Assembly: GCF_013618865.1 (NCBI RefSeq)
Contig: NZ_JABSOE010000028.1
Span: 1 to 56,745 of the forward strand
Source: Phocaeicola faecicola
Lineage (GTDB): Bacteria; Bacteroidota; Bacteroidia; Bacteroidales; Bacteroidaceae
Direction: 5' to 3'
DNA length: 56,745 nt
Part shown: one piece after another, positions 37,552 through 46,867 of the stretch
Position numbering within the stretch: position 1 is the first letter of the stretch
Layout: each line of letters opens with the position of its first letter
Translations under genes and position numbers: made by a program
Notes under the pieces: generated by a model
Databases searched by the model: none
What the model was told of the DNA's origin: nothing
Seen by the model: only the letters and a program-made list of their open reading frames with translations

Positions 37552-38289
37552 TTAAAGTTTACGAATCACATATTCTGCCAGATAACATCCGAACACCGCC
37601 GGCATGTAGCTGACGGTACCGGCAGTCGACTTCTTGTTCTGTTCATTCTCCACCAGAATCACAGCCTCCGGATCGGCCTGTTCGGTACTGAACACCACCG
37701 ACAAGCGGCGCTTCATTCCCATTTTCTGCAGGCGCTTGCGCACGGCCTTGCTCAGCCCGCAATGATAAGTCTCCCACAGGTCGGCGAAACGGACCTGCGT
37801 AATGTCGCGCTTCGCACCCGCCCCCATGCTGCTTACAATTTTCAGTCCGCGCTGCAGGGCATGGTAAATAAGGTAACACTTCGGAGCCACCGTATCAATA
37901 GCATCCACGATAAAATCGAAGTGCGCACTGTCGAGAAGTTCCGGTATGGCCTCATCCTTCAGGTAAACCGGCAATACCGTAAGTTTCAAATCCGGATTGA
38001 TGTCACGGAAACGCGCTGCCAGCACCTCTGCCTTCGGCTTTCCCAGTACGGAATGCGTAGCCGGCAACTGACGGTTGATATTGGTTGGCTGCACCGTATC
38101 GGCATCCACCAGGGTCATCTGCCCCACTCCCGCACGGCAAATCATTTCGGCCGCATACGCTCCAACACCTCCTACACCCACTACCAGCACATGCGCCTTG
38201 CGCAACCGCTCCATTTTCTCTTTGCCCAGCAATATCTCTGTACGCTGCTGCCATTCCAAATTCTGCATATCTGTCTTATTTTCAATCAT
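37552..38289 (-). CDS. tcdA: tRNA threonylcarbamoyladenosine dehydratase TcdA
   Basis: 245 aa ThiF/E1-like enzyme that uses ATP to cyclise t6A37 of tRNA to ct6A. '[17 protein letters not shown]' near residue 37 is the nucleotide-binding loop, '[15 protein letters not shown]' the adenylation Arg/Asn part, and 'DAIDTVAPK' the following strand. It overlaps the antiporter gene by 4 bp. CsdA/CsdE partners are not seen. Confidence 0.92.
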   Translation of the reverse strand: MIENKTDMQNLEWQQRTEILLGKEKMERLRKAHVLVVGVGGVGAYAAEMICRAGVGQMTLVDADTVQPTNINRQLPATHSVLGKPKAEVLAARFRDINPDLKLTVLPVYLKDEAIPELLDSAHFDFIVDAIDTVAPKCYLIYHALQRGLKIVSSMGAGAKRDITQVRFADLWETYHCGLSKAVRKRLQKMGMKRRLSVVFSTEQADPEAVILVENEQNKKSTAGTVSYMPAVFGCYLAEYVIRKL

Positions 38290-40430
38290 GAATTTTTCTT
38301 AAACCACTTATAAAACCAGTTGCCCACCTTGTCGTAATACTGTGTCTCGGCCCATCCTCTCGGGTCGGAGAAGGAAAGACTCTCGTTCGGATCACCCTTC
38401 TGACCGGGGTAAAGCAACATGATGCTGTTGTTGTTGAAATACTTGGAAATCTGCATCGGCAGGCGTTCAAAAGAAGAATCGTAGGAAATTGAACCGCGCC
38501 GTGAACTGACAATCACCAGCAAATGGTCGTAATTCACCTGGCCGGTCAGAATCAGCAGATCGTCCCAGTTTTCAAGTTCCGAATAAACCGCACGGGTATC
38601 CTTATGCTTCTTCGAAATGTATCCTCTGATATATCCCAGGGTCTGCGGATGGGCATAGAAGTGCACCCGGCATCCCAGCTGGCTGCTCATGCGGCACATG
38701 TGCGTAATCCATTTGACAAAGCCATGTTCAAACTCCGCCTTGGGAGGTACCGCCACGATGATGCGGCGCAGTGTATTGACCGGAATCAGGAAGCGGGCAA
38801 TCATCACCTGCAGATACGTATTTTTCAGCAAATTCTCGGTCAGATTTCCATAGAACGAATCGACAATGCTCATCTTATAGTGCAGACCGATGATAATGTT
38901 CGTAGCCTCATATTCCTTGGCAGTATGCAGGATACCCGTCGTAATGTTCAGGTCGAAACGGGTAAGCGTCTTCAGTTTCACGTCCGTAGCCGCCGTAATC
39001 TGTGCCGCCCGTTCCAGGTTGCGCTTGCCCCTCATCTCCTGTTTCACCGAATCCCCGTTGTCGTTGATCACACTCAAGGCCACCAGGTCGTCCGACATCT
39101 TCTCGTCGCGCACCACCAGCGCCAGTGCCATCAGGTTCTCCAGCGTATCGGGGTTGGCCACCGGAATCAGGAAGCGCTCCTTCTCCTGCGGCTTGTCGCC
39201 GTCGACCTGTGTATCATCCATGGCCATCCGCTTGGCCGCATGTTCCGTAATGAAAGAACTGACCACGCAGGTCACCAGAATCAGCAGGATGGTACCGTTC
39301 AACACATCCTCGTTCAGCAAACGCTCCCCATTGGGCAGGATGATGTTATAACCGACCAGTACGGCAGCCAGCGTCGCCGCCGCCTGTGCATTGCTCAGTC
39401 CGAACATCAGTTCCCGTTCGAGCGCCCGCATCTTATAGATTTTCTGTGTCAGCCACGAAGCAATCCATTTTCCGAGCAGGGCCACCACAATCATGACCGT
39501 CGCCACCTTCAGCGAGTCGATGTGTCCGAACAGCACATTGACATTAATGAGCATACCCACACCGATCAGGAAATATGGAATGAAGAGAGCATTTCCCACA
39601 AACTCCAGATGACTCATCAGCGGAGACACATGAGGAATCAGGCGGTTCAGTACCAGACCTGCCAGGAAGGCACCCAGGATACCTTCCATCCCCACAAATT
39701 CCATCAGTCCGGCCCCCAGAAAGACCATGGCCATGACAAAGATATACTGTACCACATTGTCACTGTAGCGACGGAAAAACCACCGTCCGATGCGGGGGAA
39801 CAACCACATGATCAGCGAACTCAGTACGATGACCTTCAGTACCAGCCAGATCCAGAACATCTCTGAAGTCTCTCCCTTGTACATACCGCCCACTACCGCA
39901 AGCACCAGCAAGGTCAGCGTATCGGTCACCGCCGTTCCCCCCACCGCAATGCTGACCGCCCGCTGGCGGTTGATACCGTAACGGATGACAATGGGATAGG
40001 CAATCAGGGTATGAGAAGCGTACATACTGGCCAGCAGCACCGAACTGATGAGCCCGTAGCCCAGCAGGTGAAGGTTGGTCCAGATACCGATACCCAGCGG
40101 AAAGATAAAGGCCAGCAAGCCCAGCACCGTCGCCTTTCCGCGTATGCTCTTGAAATCCTCCATGTTCATTTCCAGTCCTGCCAGGAACATGATGTAATAC
40201 AGCCCCACCTTGCCGAACAGTTCAAAACTGCTGTCGCGGGCCAGAATATTGAATCCATGTTCCCCCACAATGACTCCGGCCAGAATCATACCGATGATGT
40301 GCGGAATGCGCAGGCGCTCCAGGACAATCGGAGCAAACAGTATGATTACCAATACCAAAAAGAAAATCCAAGTAGGGTCCGTGATCGGAAGATGTACGTC
40401 AAAATTTATCCAGTCAAGCATTTCTTTCAT
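38286..40430 (-). CDS. CPA2-type cation:proton antiporter with C-terminal Usp-like domains
   Basis: About 714 aa from ATG 40430; an earlier in-frame ATG at 40454 would leave almost no leader after the promoter at 40463. About 12 membrane helices in the Na_H_exchanger domain (about 15-410; 'GMILAGVIVGEHGFNIL' and 'FLAGLEMNMEDF' are typical), then a cytosolic region (about 430-700) resembling universal stress protein folds. Exchanges K+ or Na+ for H+. The ion is not deducible. First gene of an operon with tcdA and the LolD-like ATPase. Confidence 0.88.
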   Translation of the reverse strand: MKEMLDWINFDVHLPITDPTWIFFLVLVIILFAPIVLERLRIPHIIGMILAGVIVGEHGFNILARDSSFELFGKVGLYYIMFLAGLEMNMEDFKSIRGKATVLGLLAFIFPLGIGIWTNLHLLGYGLISSVLLASMYASHTLIAYPIVIRYGINRQRAVSIAVGGTAVTDTLTLLVLAVVGGMYKGETSEMFWIWLVLKVIVLSSLIMWLFPRIGRWFFRRYSDNVVQYIFVMAMVFLGAGLMEFVGMEGILGAFLAGLVLNRLIPHVSPLMSHLEFVGNALFIPYFLIGVGMLINVNVLFGHIDSLKVATVMIVVALLGKWIASWLTQKIYKMRALERELMFGLSNAQAAATLAAVLVGYNIILPNGERLLNEDVLNGTILLILVTCVVSSFITEHAAKRMAMDDTQVDGDKPQEKERFLIPVANPDTLENLMALALVVRDEKMSDDLVALSVINDNGDSVKQEMRGKRNLERAAQITAATDVKLKTLTRFDLNITTGILHTAKEYEATNIIIGLHYKMSIVDSFYGNLTENLLKNTYLQVMIARFLIPVNTLRRIIVAVPPKAEFEHGFVKWITHMCRMSSQLGCRVHFYAHPQTLGYIRGYISKKHKDTRAVYSELENWDDLLILTGQVNYDHLLVIVSSRRGSISYDSSFERLPMQISKYFNNNSIMLLYPGQKGDPNESLSFSDPRGWAETQYYDKVGNWFYKWFKKNS

Positions 40431-40462
40431 AAGAAAAGGGTCGTTATTTTTCATTTTATCAA

Positions 40463-40470
40463 CAAATATA
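40463..40470 (-). promoter_or_regulatory. -7 promoter element of the antiporter operon
   Basis: TATATTTG on minus, matching TAnnTTTG. Confidence 0.55.
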
Positions 40471-40513
40471 CAAAAAAACTTCCTATTTTCATCATGCTTA
40501 ATTCAGAATGTTT

Positions 40514-40521
40514 TATTTTTG
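40514..40521 (+). promoter_or_regulatory. -7 promoter element of asd
   Basis: TATTTTTG on plus; the leader to the asd ATG would be about 105 nt. Confidence 0.5.
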
Positions 40522-40634
40522 CAATCAGAAAGCGCGGTCTTGAGAACGAAAACATAAATCGTCCTGTATCAGAGAGACATGCCTTCTGCGCAAAGTGGAA
40601 TAATTAATTATTAACATAAAAATAAAACGCAAAG

Positions 40635-41645
40635 ATGAAAGTAGCAATTGTTGGTGCAAGCGGAGCCGTAGGACAGGAGTTCCTGCGTGTGCTTGATGAA
40701 AGAAATTTCCCGTTGGATGAACTGGTGTTGTTTGGCTCTTCACGCAGTGCCGGACGAAAATACACCTTCCGAGGAAAGGAAATCGAAGTAAAACTGCTTC
40801 AGCACAACGATGACTTCAAGGGGGTTGATATCGCCTTTACTTCTGCCGGTGCAGGTACATCCAAGGAGTTTGCCGAAACCATTACCAAGTATGGCGCCGT
40901 AATGATCGACAACTCAAGCGCATTCCGTATGGACAACGATATTCCTCTGGTAGTGCCTGAAGTGAATGCAGAAGATGCACTGAACCGCCCGCGCGGAATC
41001 ATTGCCAACCCTAACTGTACCACTATTCAGATGGTTGTGGCACTGAAGGCCATTGAAAACCTGACTCACATCAAACGGGTACACGTTTCTACCTACCAGG
41101 CAGCCAGTGGTGCCGGAGCAGCCGCTATGGACGAGCTGTACGAACAGTACCGCCAGGTATTGGCCAACGAACCGGTAACCGTAGAGAAGTTTGCTTATCA
41201 GCTGGCATTCAACCTGATTCCTCAGATTGACGTGTTTACCGAAAACGGATATACCAAGGAAGAGATGAAGATGTACAACGAAACCCGCAAGATCATGCAT
41301 TCAGACGTACAGGTGAGTGCCACTTGTGTCCGCGTACCGGCTCTCCGTTCTCACTCTGAAAGTATCTGGATTGAAACCGAACGTCCGGTATCAGTAGAAG
41401 AAGCCCGCAAGGCATTTGCCGAAGGCGAAGGACTGGTACTGATGGACAACCCGGAAAAGAAAGAATATCCGATGCCGTTGTTCCTTGCCGGAAAAGACCC
41501 TGTATACGTAGGACGTATCCGTAAAGACCTGGCCAATGAAAACGGTCTTACTTTCTGGATTGTAGGCGACCAGATCAAGAAGGGTGCTGCACTGAACGCC
41601 GTACAGATTGCAGAATACCTGCTTAAAGTGAAGAACATCGGTTAA
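40635..41645 (+). CDS. asd: Aspartate-semialdehyde dehydrogenase
   Basis: 336 aa. Reduces aspartyl phosphate to aspartate semialdehyde with NADPH, the branch point to lysine/diaminopimelate, threonine and methionine. NADP loop '[12 protein letters not shown]' at 4-15; active-site Cys in '[10 protein letters not shown]' near 125-134; '[10 protein letters not shown]' near 155; catalytic His in 'RSHSESIW' near 240. Single gene followed by a strong terminator. Confidence 0.97.
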   Translation: MKVAIVGASGAVGQEFLRVLDERNFPLDELVLFGSSRSAGRKYTFRGKEIEVKLLQHNDDFKGVDIAFTSAGAGTSKEFAETITKYGAVMIDNSSAFRMDNDIPLVVPEVNAEDALNRPRGIIANPNCTTIQMVVALKAIENLTHIKRVHVSTYQAASGAGAAAMDELYEQYRQVLANEPVTVEKFAYQLAFNLIPQIDVFTENGYTKEEMKMYNETRKIMHSDVQVSATCVRVPALRSHSESIWIETERPVSVEEARKAFAEGEGLVLMDNPEKKEYPMPLFLAGKDPVYVGRIRKDLANENGLTFWIVGDQIKKGAALNAVQIAEYLLKVKNIG

Positions 41646-41666
41646 TCCCGGTTTCCATTCATAAAC

Positions 41667-41726
41667 ACATCCCCCATTGAGTACTTCAGTCCGACTGAAG
41701 GTACACAATGGGGGATGTCTGTTTTT
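41667..41726 (+). terminator. Terminator after asd
   Basis: ACATCCCCCATTG (41667-41679) pairs with CAATGGGGGATGT (41706-41718), with an inner CTTCAGTC/GACTGAAG stem, followed by CTGTTTTT. Confidence 0.9.
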
Positions 41727-41823
41727 ATCTGTTTCCTGCCGATGGGAAAACCAGATTGAAGGCACCGGCGGTTTTTCTTCCGGAAGCTTCCACTATCCCG
41801 TCCGGTGCGGATAAGGTGGCTGA

Positions 41824-42045
41824 TTAAAAATACACGTTGGACGTAATGAACAAAAAGTCCTTGCCCTGCTCCTGATCGGACTCAAAGAAAATCTTGTCTT
41901 CTCTGGCCAGCCAGCCTATGGCTGCGTTCAAGTCCCTGTCGGACAACCCCGAAGCTGCCTTCAAATCCTCATAATTCCAACGTTTTCCGTCACTCAGCAA
42001 ATTATACACTATTCCTGCATTGCTGCCAATTACGTATTTATCCAT
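41824..42045 (-). CDS. Winged helix-turn-helix protein (DUF2582-like), copy 2
   Basis: 73 aa from ATG 42045. Compact winged-helix domain: 'NAGIVYNLLSDGKRWNYEDL' then 'DLNAAIGWLAREDKI' as the recognition part and a short wing. It is a paralogue of the gene directly upstream (shared pattern 'LLS-G..W.Y..(L/I)K', 'D(L/I)NAAIGWLA'). Its ATG comes 4 bp after the upstream stop, so both are one operon. Family DUF2582 by recall; role unknown. Confidence 0.8.
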   Translation of the reverse strand: MDKYVIGSNAGIVYNLLSDGKRWNYEDLKAASGLSDRDLNAAIGWLAREDKIFFESDQEQGKDFLFITSNVYF

Positions 42046-42049
42046 AAGC

Positions 42050-42277
42050 CTAACCAATAATGTAATTAAGTTCTATATATAGTATGTCTCTTTTCTGGGA
42101 ATGAGTTTCCTCGATGGACAGTTTTCCTTCACACGCCAGCCAGCCGATGGCCGCATTGATTTCCCTGTCGGGCAAACCGATTTTTTCTTTGATTTCGTCA
42201 TAGGTCCATTTCCGGTGTTCACCGCTTAGCAGTTTCCAGATGTGATTTGCATGTTCACCAATACTCTGTACATTCAT
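42050..42277 (-). CDS. Winged helix-turn-helix protein (DUF2582-like), copy 1
   Basis: 75 aa: 'NHIWKLLSGEHRKWTYDEIK' and 'DREINAAIGWLACEGKL'. Single winged-helix domain, no ligand domain. Tandem duplicate of the next gene with clear divergence. Likely DNA-binding; partner or target unknown. Candidate promoters lie about 200 bp upstream, leaving a long leader. Confidence 0.82.
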   Translation of the reverse strand: MNVQSIGEHANHIWKLLSGEHRKWTYDEIKEKIGLPDREINAAIGWLACEGKLSIEETHSQKRDILYIELNYIIG

Positions 42278-42476
42278 AGCCTATCGTTTTTAATTGTGAT
42301 TAGTAACCTGTCCTTTTATCCTTTCATTCGCTTGCTTTCCCCAGGCACCACAGACAGTGGCCGGAACGTCGGGATATCTTTCCCCTCTTCTTTATCCGAT
42401 TACCCGAAGCGACTTCTGACATGAAACACAGCAGGCAGCCCCAGGTACAGATAATTCTCTCCCCTTATCGTTATGA

Positions 42477-42511
42477 CAAATATACATTTTTAGATGCAGA
42501 AATCAAATATA
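42477..42511 (-). promoter_or_regulatory. Two candidate -7 elements upstream of the winged-helix pair
   Basis: TATATTTG occurs on minus at 42477-42484 and again at 42504-42511, in an A/T-rich stretch (about 42470-42580). The 426-bp gap 42278-42703 otherwise holds the mrp terminator and no gene. Confidence 0.4.
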
Positions 42512-42613
42512 TTATTTGAAAAAATTTCAATTTAATTTCAAAATGAAAAATTTTTACCTCAAATATTTCATTTTAGTAACAGAAACTACCCACCTGCATC
42601 CGTTTGTCTCAAC

Positions 42614-42662
42614 AAAAAAATGCGGTCAGGCTCCGGAGCTAATCCCCGAATCCCGACCGCAT
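42614..42662 (-). terminator. Terminator after mrp
   Basis: On minus ATGCGGTC (42655-42662) pairs with GACCGCAT (42619-42626), with an inner CTCCGGAG stem, followed by a T-run. Confidence 0.85.
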
Positions 42663-42703
42663 CGTACACAGCCCACCGTTTCCTTCCGGAAACTGTCTGC
42701 CGC

Positions 42704-43804
42704 TTATTTATGCGTCTTTACAATCTGTGTAGGAGCCATTTCCGCATTACGCTTTTCCGTCTGTGCAACGACATTGCGTGCCAGTTCGATGAATGCCTGT
42801 CCGGTCACAGAGTTTTCGTCCAAAGCCACCGGAGTACCCTTATCGCCGTTCTCACAGATGCTCTGCACAATAGGAATCTGTCCCAGCAACGGCACGTTCA
42901 GTTCTTCCGCCAGTTTCTTGGTACCTTCCTTTCCGAAAATATAATACTTGTTTTCAGGAAGTTCGGCCGGCGTAAACCAGGCCATGTTTTCCACCAGTCC
43001 GAGGATAGGCACATTCACCTTATCGTTCATATACATATTGATACCCTTGCGCGCATCGGCCAGTGCCACCTGCTGAGGAGTACTTACGATTACCGCTCCC
43101 GTAATGGCCAGTGTCTGCAGCAAAGTCAGGTGAATGTCACTCGTGCCCGGAGGAGTATCCAGAATGAAATAGTCCAGCTCGCCCCACTTGGCATCTCCCA
43201 CCAGCTGTTTCAGGGCATTGCTGGCCATACCTCCACGCCACAGCGTAGCCTGGTCAGGATCTACAAAAAATCCGATTGACAGCAGTTCGATGCCGTACTT
43301 CTCAATCGGCACAATCAGGTCACGTCCCTCAACGGTCTCGGCATACGGACGGGCATCCTCTACCTGGAACATCTTCGGTACGGAAGGTCCGAAAATATCG
43401 GCATCCAACAATCCCACCTTATAGCCCAGTTTGGAAAGGGCAACCGCCAGATTGGCAGCCACAGTCGACTTGCCCACTCCTCCCTTACCGGAAGAGACAG
43501 CAATTACGTTCTTCACCTGTGGAAGCATCTTTCCCGGTTCAGGACGAGCCGCCTGCTTGCTTTCTGTAGCAATGGTGACTTCCACCTCTTTTGAGACATA
43601 GGTATGAATGGCAGTTTCCGCCGCCTTCAAAACCGATTTCATGAACGGATCGGTCGGTTTTTCGAAGATAATGGAAAAACTGACCTTCATGCCGTCGATG
43701 CGGAGGTTGTCCGCAACCATTTCGGCCTCCACGATATTTTTTCCGTTTCCCGGATAACGCACTGTAGCAAGTGCATCAAGAATCAATTTCGGATAAAGTG
43801 TCAT
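42704..43804 (-). CDS. mrp: Mrp/NBP35 (ApbC-like) iron-sulfur carrier ATPase
   Basis: 366 aa. N-terminal MIP18/DUF59 domain (about 1-85) and a P-loop ATPase with 'SSGKGGVGKST' near 108 and 'LLDADIFGPSVP' near 136. Mrp proteins carry Fe-S clusters to targets. Odd: at the place where many Mrps have a CxxC after 'ENM', this one reads 'ENMAWFTPAELPENKYYIFG' without cysteines, so the usual bridging cluster ligands are missing. The gap to trmB upstream is about 120 bp and holds a small GTCCGA/TCGGAC hairpin. Confidence 0.92.
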   Translation of the reverse strand: MTLYPKLILDALATVRYPGNGKNIVEAEMVADNLRIDGMKVSFSIIFEKPTDPFMKSVLKAAETAIHTYVSKEVEVTIATESKQAARPEPGKMLPQVKNVIAVSSGKGGVGKSTVAANLAVALSKLGYKVGLLDADIFGPSVPKMFQVEDARPYAETVEGRDLIVPIEKYGIELLSIGFFVDPDQATLWRGGMASNALKQLVGDAKWGELDYFILDTPPGTSDIHLTLLQTLAITGAVIVSTPQQVALADARKGINMYMNDKVNVPILGLVENMAWFTPAELPENKYYIFGKEGTKKLAEELNVPLLGQIPIVQSICENGDKGTPVALDENSVTGQAFIELARNVVAQTEKRNAEMAPTQIVKTHK

Positions 43805-43924
43805 AGTGCTATTTCTTAACGTCCGACAAAATCGGACAATCTTATTTTTTCTCCATTAAAAGGAATTCTCAATTCCTGTCGCAGCCTTCCGGCCCTCTTC
43901 CCCGTTTCCGCTTACCGGAAACGC

Positions 43925-44683
43925 TTATTTGCTGGTCTTCAGTCCGCTGCGTTTGCTCCGGTTATAGCTCCGGTAATCATCCAGTTCAATTTCCACATCC
44001 GGTTCGTGCAACTCCCCTTCCTGTGGCAGGCGGAACTTGATGTACTTGATGTTCAGTCCGCGGTCCAGCCATTGCTGTTCGTAATACGTACGGATGCTCA
44101 GAATATCATCGTCCATGCCCGAATGATACAGGTCGTCCGTCAGGAACTCTACCGGGAGATGATTCTCCTCAATCATATACCGGGTATAAGTGAACATAAA
44201 ATTACTGTCGGTCTTCAGGTGTATCAGTCCGTCAGGAACCAAGAACCGCCGGTAACGCTCCATAAAATAAGTAGACGTCAACCGCTTGGTAGCCTTCTTC
44301 ATCTGCGGATCAGAGAAGGTCAGCCAGATCTCGCTGATTTCTCCCGGAGCAAAGAAACGGTCGATAATCTCAATATTGGTACGCAGGAAAGCCGCATTCT
44401 TCAATCCCTCGTTCAGAGCCTCAGTGGCCCCGGTCCACATGCGCGCCCCCTTTATGTCTACACCGATAAAATTCTTGTCGGCATAACGGCGGGCCAGCCC
44501 AACGGTATACTCCCCCCGTCCGCATCCCAGTTCCAGCACAATCGGATTCTCGTTCTTAAAGAAATCCTTGTTCCATTTCCCCTTCATTTCGAAAGGTACA
44601 TTATCCACCACCGAATACGGATATTCGAAAACGTGCGGATACTCCGCCATATCTGCAAACTTAGCCAGTTTTCCTTTTCCCAT
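43925..44683 (-). CDS. trmB: tRNA (guanine-N7)-methyltransferase TrmB
   Basis: 252 aa. SAM-dependent methylation of G46 in tRNA. '[16 protein letters not shown]' near residue 50 is the SAM loop; '[13 protein letters not shown]' and '[10 protein letters not shown]' (the DP motif with KK) follow, and '[11 protein letters not shown]' is the C-terminal motif. Normal length. Consensus promoter 30 bp upstream. Confidence 0.95.
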   Translation of the reverse strand: MGKGKLAKFADMAEYPHVFEYPYSVVDNVPFEMKGKWNKDFFKNENPIVLELGCGRGEYTVGLARRYADKNFIGVDIKGARMWTGATEALNEGLKNAAFLRTNIEIIDRFFAPGEISEIWLTFSDPQMKKATKRLTSTYFMERYRRFLVPDGLIHLKTDSNFMFTYTRYMIEENHLPVEFLTDDLYHSGMDDDILSIRTYYEQQWLDRGLNIKYIKFRLPQEGELHEPDVEIELDDYRSYNRSKRSGLKTSK

Positions 44684-44712
44684 GTTTCTGTTTTTGTTCT
44701 TGATTCAGGTTA

Positions 44713-44720
44713 CAAAGGTA
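44713..44720 (-). promoter_or_regulatory. -7 promoter element of trmB
   Basis: TACCTTTG on minus, matching TAnnTTTG. Confidence 0.6.
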
Positions 44721-44751
44721 CGTCTTTTAGACGGAATGAACAAATAAAACA

Positions 44752-44793
44752 AAATCTCCTGAAGGCAATCATTCATCTGCCTTCAGGAGATTT
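44752..44793 (-). terminator. Terminator after the DUF975 gene
   Basis: A 15-16-bp stem, AATCTCCTGAAGGCA with TGCCTTCAGGAGATT, followed on minus by TTGTTTTATT. Confidence 0.9.
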
Positions 44794-44817
44794 CCTTATA
44801 CCCGGAAGCGGGCCCAA

Positions 44818-45447
44818 TCAGCAGGCCGAAGCCGGAGCGGGCTCATCCCAGTTGCGTCCGTCTTTCAGTTCCGCCTTCAGGTCTTCGTAGAAAGCCGCTC
44901 TTGCCGAAATCATATACGGTTCCAGGAAGAACAGTCCGATACCCAATGTCAAAATACAAAGGAGTGCCCAGCCGATAAAGCTCAAATCAAGCAAGAAGAG
45001 TTTCATCTTATGACCGCTCATCATCCGCATACTTTTCTCAATGGCTGCATTGTATTTCAATTCCGGCTCATCTTTCAGCAGATAAGGAGTCATTGCATAA
45101 GAATATCCTTTGATAATACCCGGAATCACGAACAACAAGGTCCACAACATCGTATAGATGGTAACCAGGATACCGGTACCCCAGATACGTCCAAAGTCCT
45201 TGAATCCGTCGAACAGACAACCAATCTCAATATCTTTCCGTTCACGAAGCAAATCATAGAAAATAATGTTATACCCGTATGCCAGCGGCCAGCTGATCAA
45301 CAAAGAGACCAACGCACCGAGCCATGGAATAGATGAAAGACATCCTGCAATAATCAGGTACACAAAAGTTAGAATGGCGGCCATGCCCCATCTACCGTCC
45401 AACGCCGCAATCGCCTCGTTTTTCAATTCTGAATTCAGTTTCAACAT
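44818..45447 (-). CDS. DUF975 family membrane protein
   Basis: 209 aa. About four to five hydrophobic segments with the family pattern 'GYNIIFYDLLRERKDIEIG' (near 60), 'VIPGIIKGYSYAMTPYLL' (near 105) and 'SRAAFYEDLK'-like end 'ARAAFYEDLK'. DUF975 proteins are integral membrane proteins of unknown function. Single gene between ilvE and trmB, more A/T-rich than either. Confidence 0.85.
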   Translation of the reverse strand: MLKLNSELKNEAIAALDGRWGMAAILTFVYLIIAGCLSSIPWLGALVSLLISWPLAYGYNIIFYDLLRERKDIEIGCLFDGFKDFGRIWGTGILVTIYTMLWTLLFVIPGIIKGYSYAMTPYLLKDEPELKYNAAIEKSMRMMSGHKMKLFLLDLSFIGWALLCILTLGIGLFFLEPYMISARAAFYEDLKAELKDGRNWDEPAPASAC

Positions 45448-45484
45448 AGATTAAGAATTTAAGATTAAAATAAAAAATATAAGA

Positions 45485-45520
45485 AAAACGGGATGCAGGT
45501 CATCTGCCCTGCTTCCCGCA
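45485..45520 (-). terminator. Terminator after ilvE
   Basis: On minus GCGGGA-GCAGG pairs with CCTGC-TCCCG (one bulge), followed by TTTTTC. Confidence 0.8.
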
Positions 45521-45531
45521 TTTTATCGTTA

Positions 45532-46551
45532 TTACTCCACAATCATTACCCATCCATGTGTATCCGGCTCGTCACCGTACTGGATGCCGCGCAACTTATT
45601 GTAAAGTTTTTCTGAAATCGGGCCCGGTTTGCCATCCTTGGCAATCACATACGACTTGTCGTTTTCCAGGTCATCGATGCGGCCGATCGGACTGATTACG
45701 GCTGCCGTACCGCATGCACCGGCTTCTTCGAAGGTTTCCAGTTCCTCTTCCGGCACCGGACGACGTTCTACCTTCATTCCCATATCCTCTGCCAGCTGCA
45801 TCAGACTGCGGTTGGTAATGGACGGAAGAATTGACGATGAAAGCGGAGTGATGTAAGTATTATTCTTAATACCGAAGAAATTGGCAGCACCGCATTCGTC
45901 GATGTATTTCTTTTCCTTGGCATCCAGGTAGAACTCACTGGCATATCCGGCATCGTGAGCCATCTTGTTGGCACGCAGGCTGGCAGCATAGTTTCCACCC
46001 ACCTTGTAAGTACCTGTACCCAATGGGGCCGCACGGTCGAACTGACGGATAATCACATACGGATTGGTTGCGAAACCACCCTTGAAGTAAGGACCAACCG
46101 GAGTGACAAATATCACAAACAAGTATTCATTTGCCGGACGTACTCCTACCTGAGCCCCTGTACCGATCAGCAAAGGACGTATATAAAGGGATGCACCGCT
46201 TTCATAAGGAGGAATGAAACGTTCGTTGGCCTTTACCACCTTACGCACTGCCTCGCAGAACATTTCGGTCGGCAACTCCGGCATCAGGATTCCCCGGCAG
46301 GTACTCTGCAGACGTTCCGCATTGGCTTCCGGACGGAACACACGGATTTTGCCGTCTTTACCGCGATACGCTTTCAAGCCTTCGAAAGCCTCCTGGCCAT
46401 AGTGAAGACAAGTAGCCGCCATATGAATATTCAAGGTTTCTTCTGAACAAAGTTCCAGTTCTCCCCATTTTCCGTCGCGATAGTAACAACGTACATTATA
46501 ATCTGTCTTAAGATATCCAAAAGACAAATTAGCCCAATCAATCTCTTTCAT
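45532..46551 (-). CDS. ilvE: Branched-chain amino acid aminotransferase
   Basis: 339 aa class IV PLP enzyme that makes or breaks down Val, Leu and Ile. 'LHYGQEAFEGLKAYRG' near 50 and 'YKVGGNYAASLRANKMA' near 185 (PLP lysine in this latter region), 'DECGAANFFGI' near 220 and 'GACGTAAVISPIG' near 280. The type with about 340-360 aa is the BCAT-II kind. Single gene with promoter. Confidence 0.95.
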   Translation of the reverse strand: MKEIDWANLSFGYLKTDYNVRCYYRDGKWGELELCSEETLNIHMAATCLHYGQEAFEGLKAYRGKDGKIRVFRPEANAERLQSTCRGILMPELPTEMFCEAVRKVVKANERFIPPYESGASLYIRPLLIGTGAQVGVRPANEYLFVIFVTPVGPYFKGGFATNPYVIIRQFDRAAPLGTGTYKVGGNYAASLRANKMAHDAGYASEFYLDAKEKKYIDECGAANFFGIKNNTYITPLSSSILPSITNRSLMQLAEDMGMKVERRPVPEEELETFEEAGACGTAAVISPIGRIDDLENDKSYVIAKDGKPGPISEKLYNKLRGIQYGDEPDTHGWVMIVE

Positions 46552-46596
46552 TTTAATATCTGATTAATAATATTTTTCTATTTCGTCTACACCAAA

Positions 46597-46604
46597 CAAA
46601 AGTA
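46597..46604 (-). promoter_or_regulatory. -7 promoter element of ilvE
   Basis: TACTTTTG on minus, matching TAnnTTTG, about 46 bp before the start codon. Confidence 0.55.
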
Positions 46605-46635
46605 AGACTTATATTTGCAACCACCAAGCAGTATT

Positions 46636-46851
46636 TCAGTTTTTTTCACAACCCTCGTCCGATTCCAGCATCTTTTTAATCTCCACATCTGCTTTATACA
46701 GTTTTTCCCGACAATACTTGATGAGCTTCTGCGCTTCCTTCAACTGGTTGCCCAGTTCGTCGATATCCAGTTCATTGCTTTCAATGCGGGCTACAATATT
46801 TTCCAGACGCTTCATTGCCTCTGAATAGGTTTCCTTTTTTGCTACAGCCAT
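46636..46851 (-). CDS. xseB: Exodeoxyribonuclease VII small subunit
   Basis: 71 aa, the usual XseB size. 'YSEAMKRLENIVARIES' followed by 'LGNQLKEAQKLIKYCREKL' is the family's helical hairpin. Several copies wrap one XseA to form the single-strand exonuclease. Starts 16 bp after the xseA stop. Confidence 0.93.
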   Translation of the reverse strand: MAVAKKETYSEAMKRLENIVARIESNELDIDELGNQLKEAQKLIKYCREKLYKADVEIKKMLESDEGCEKN

Positions 46852-46867
46852 ATCCTTATCAATTGTA

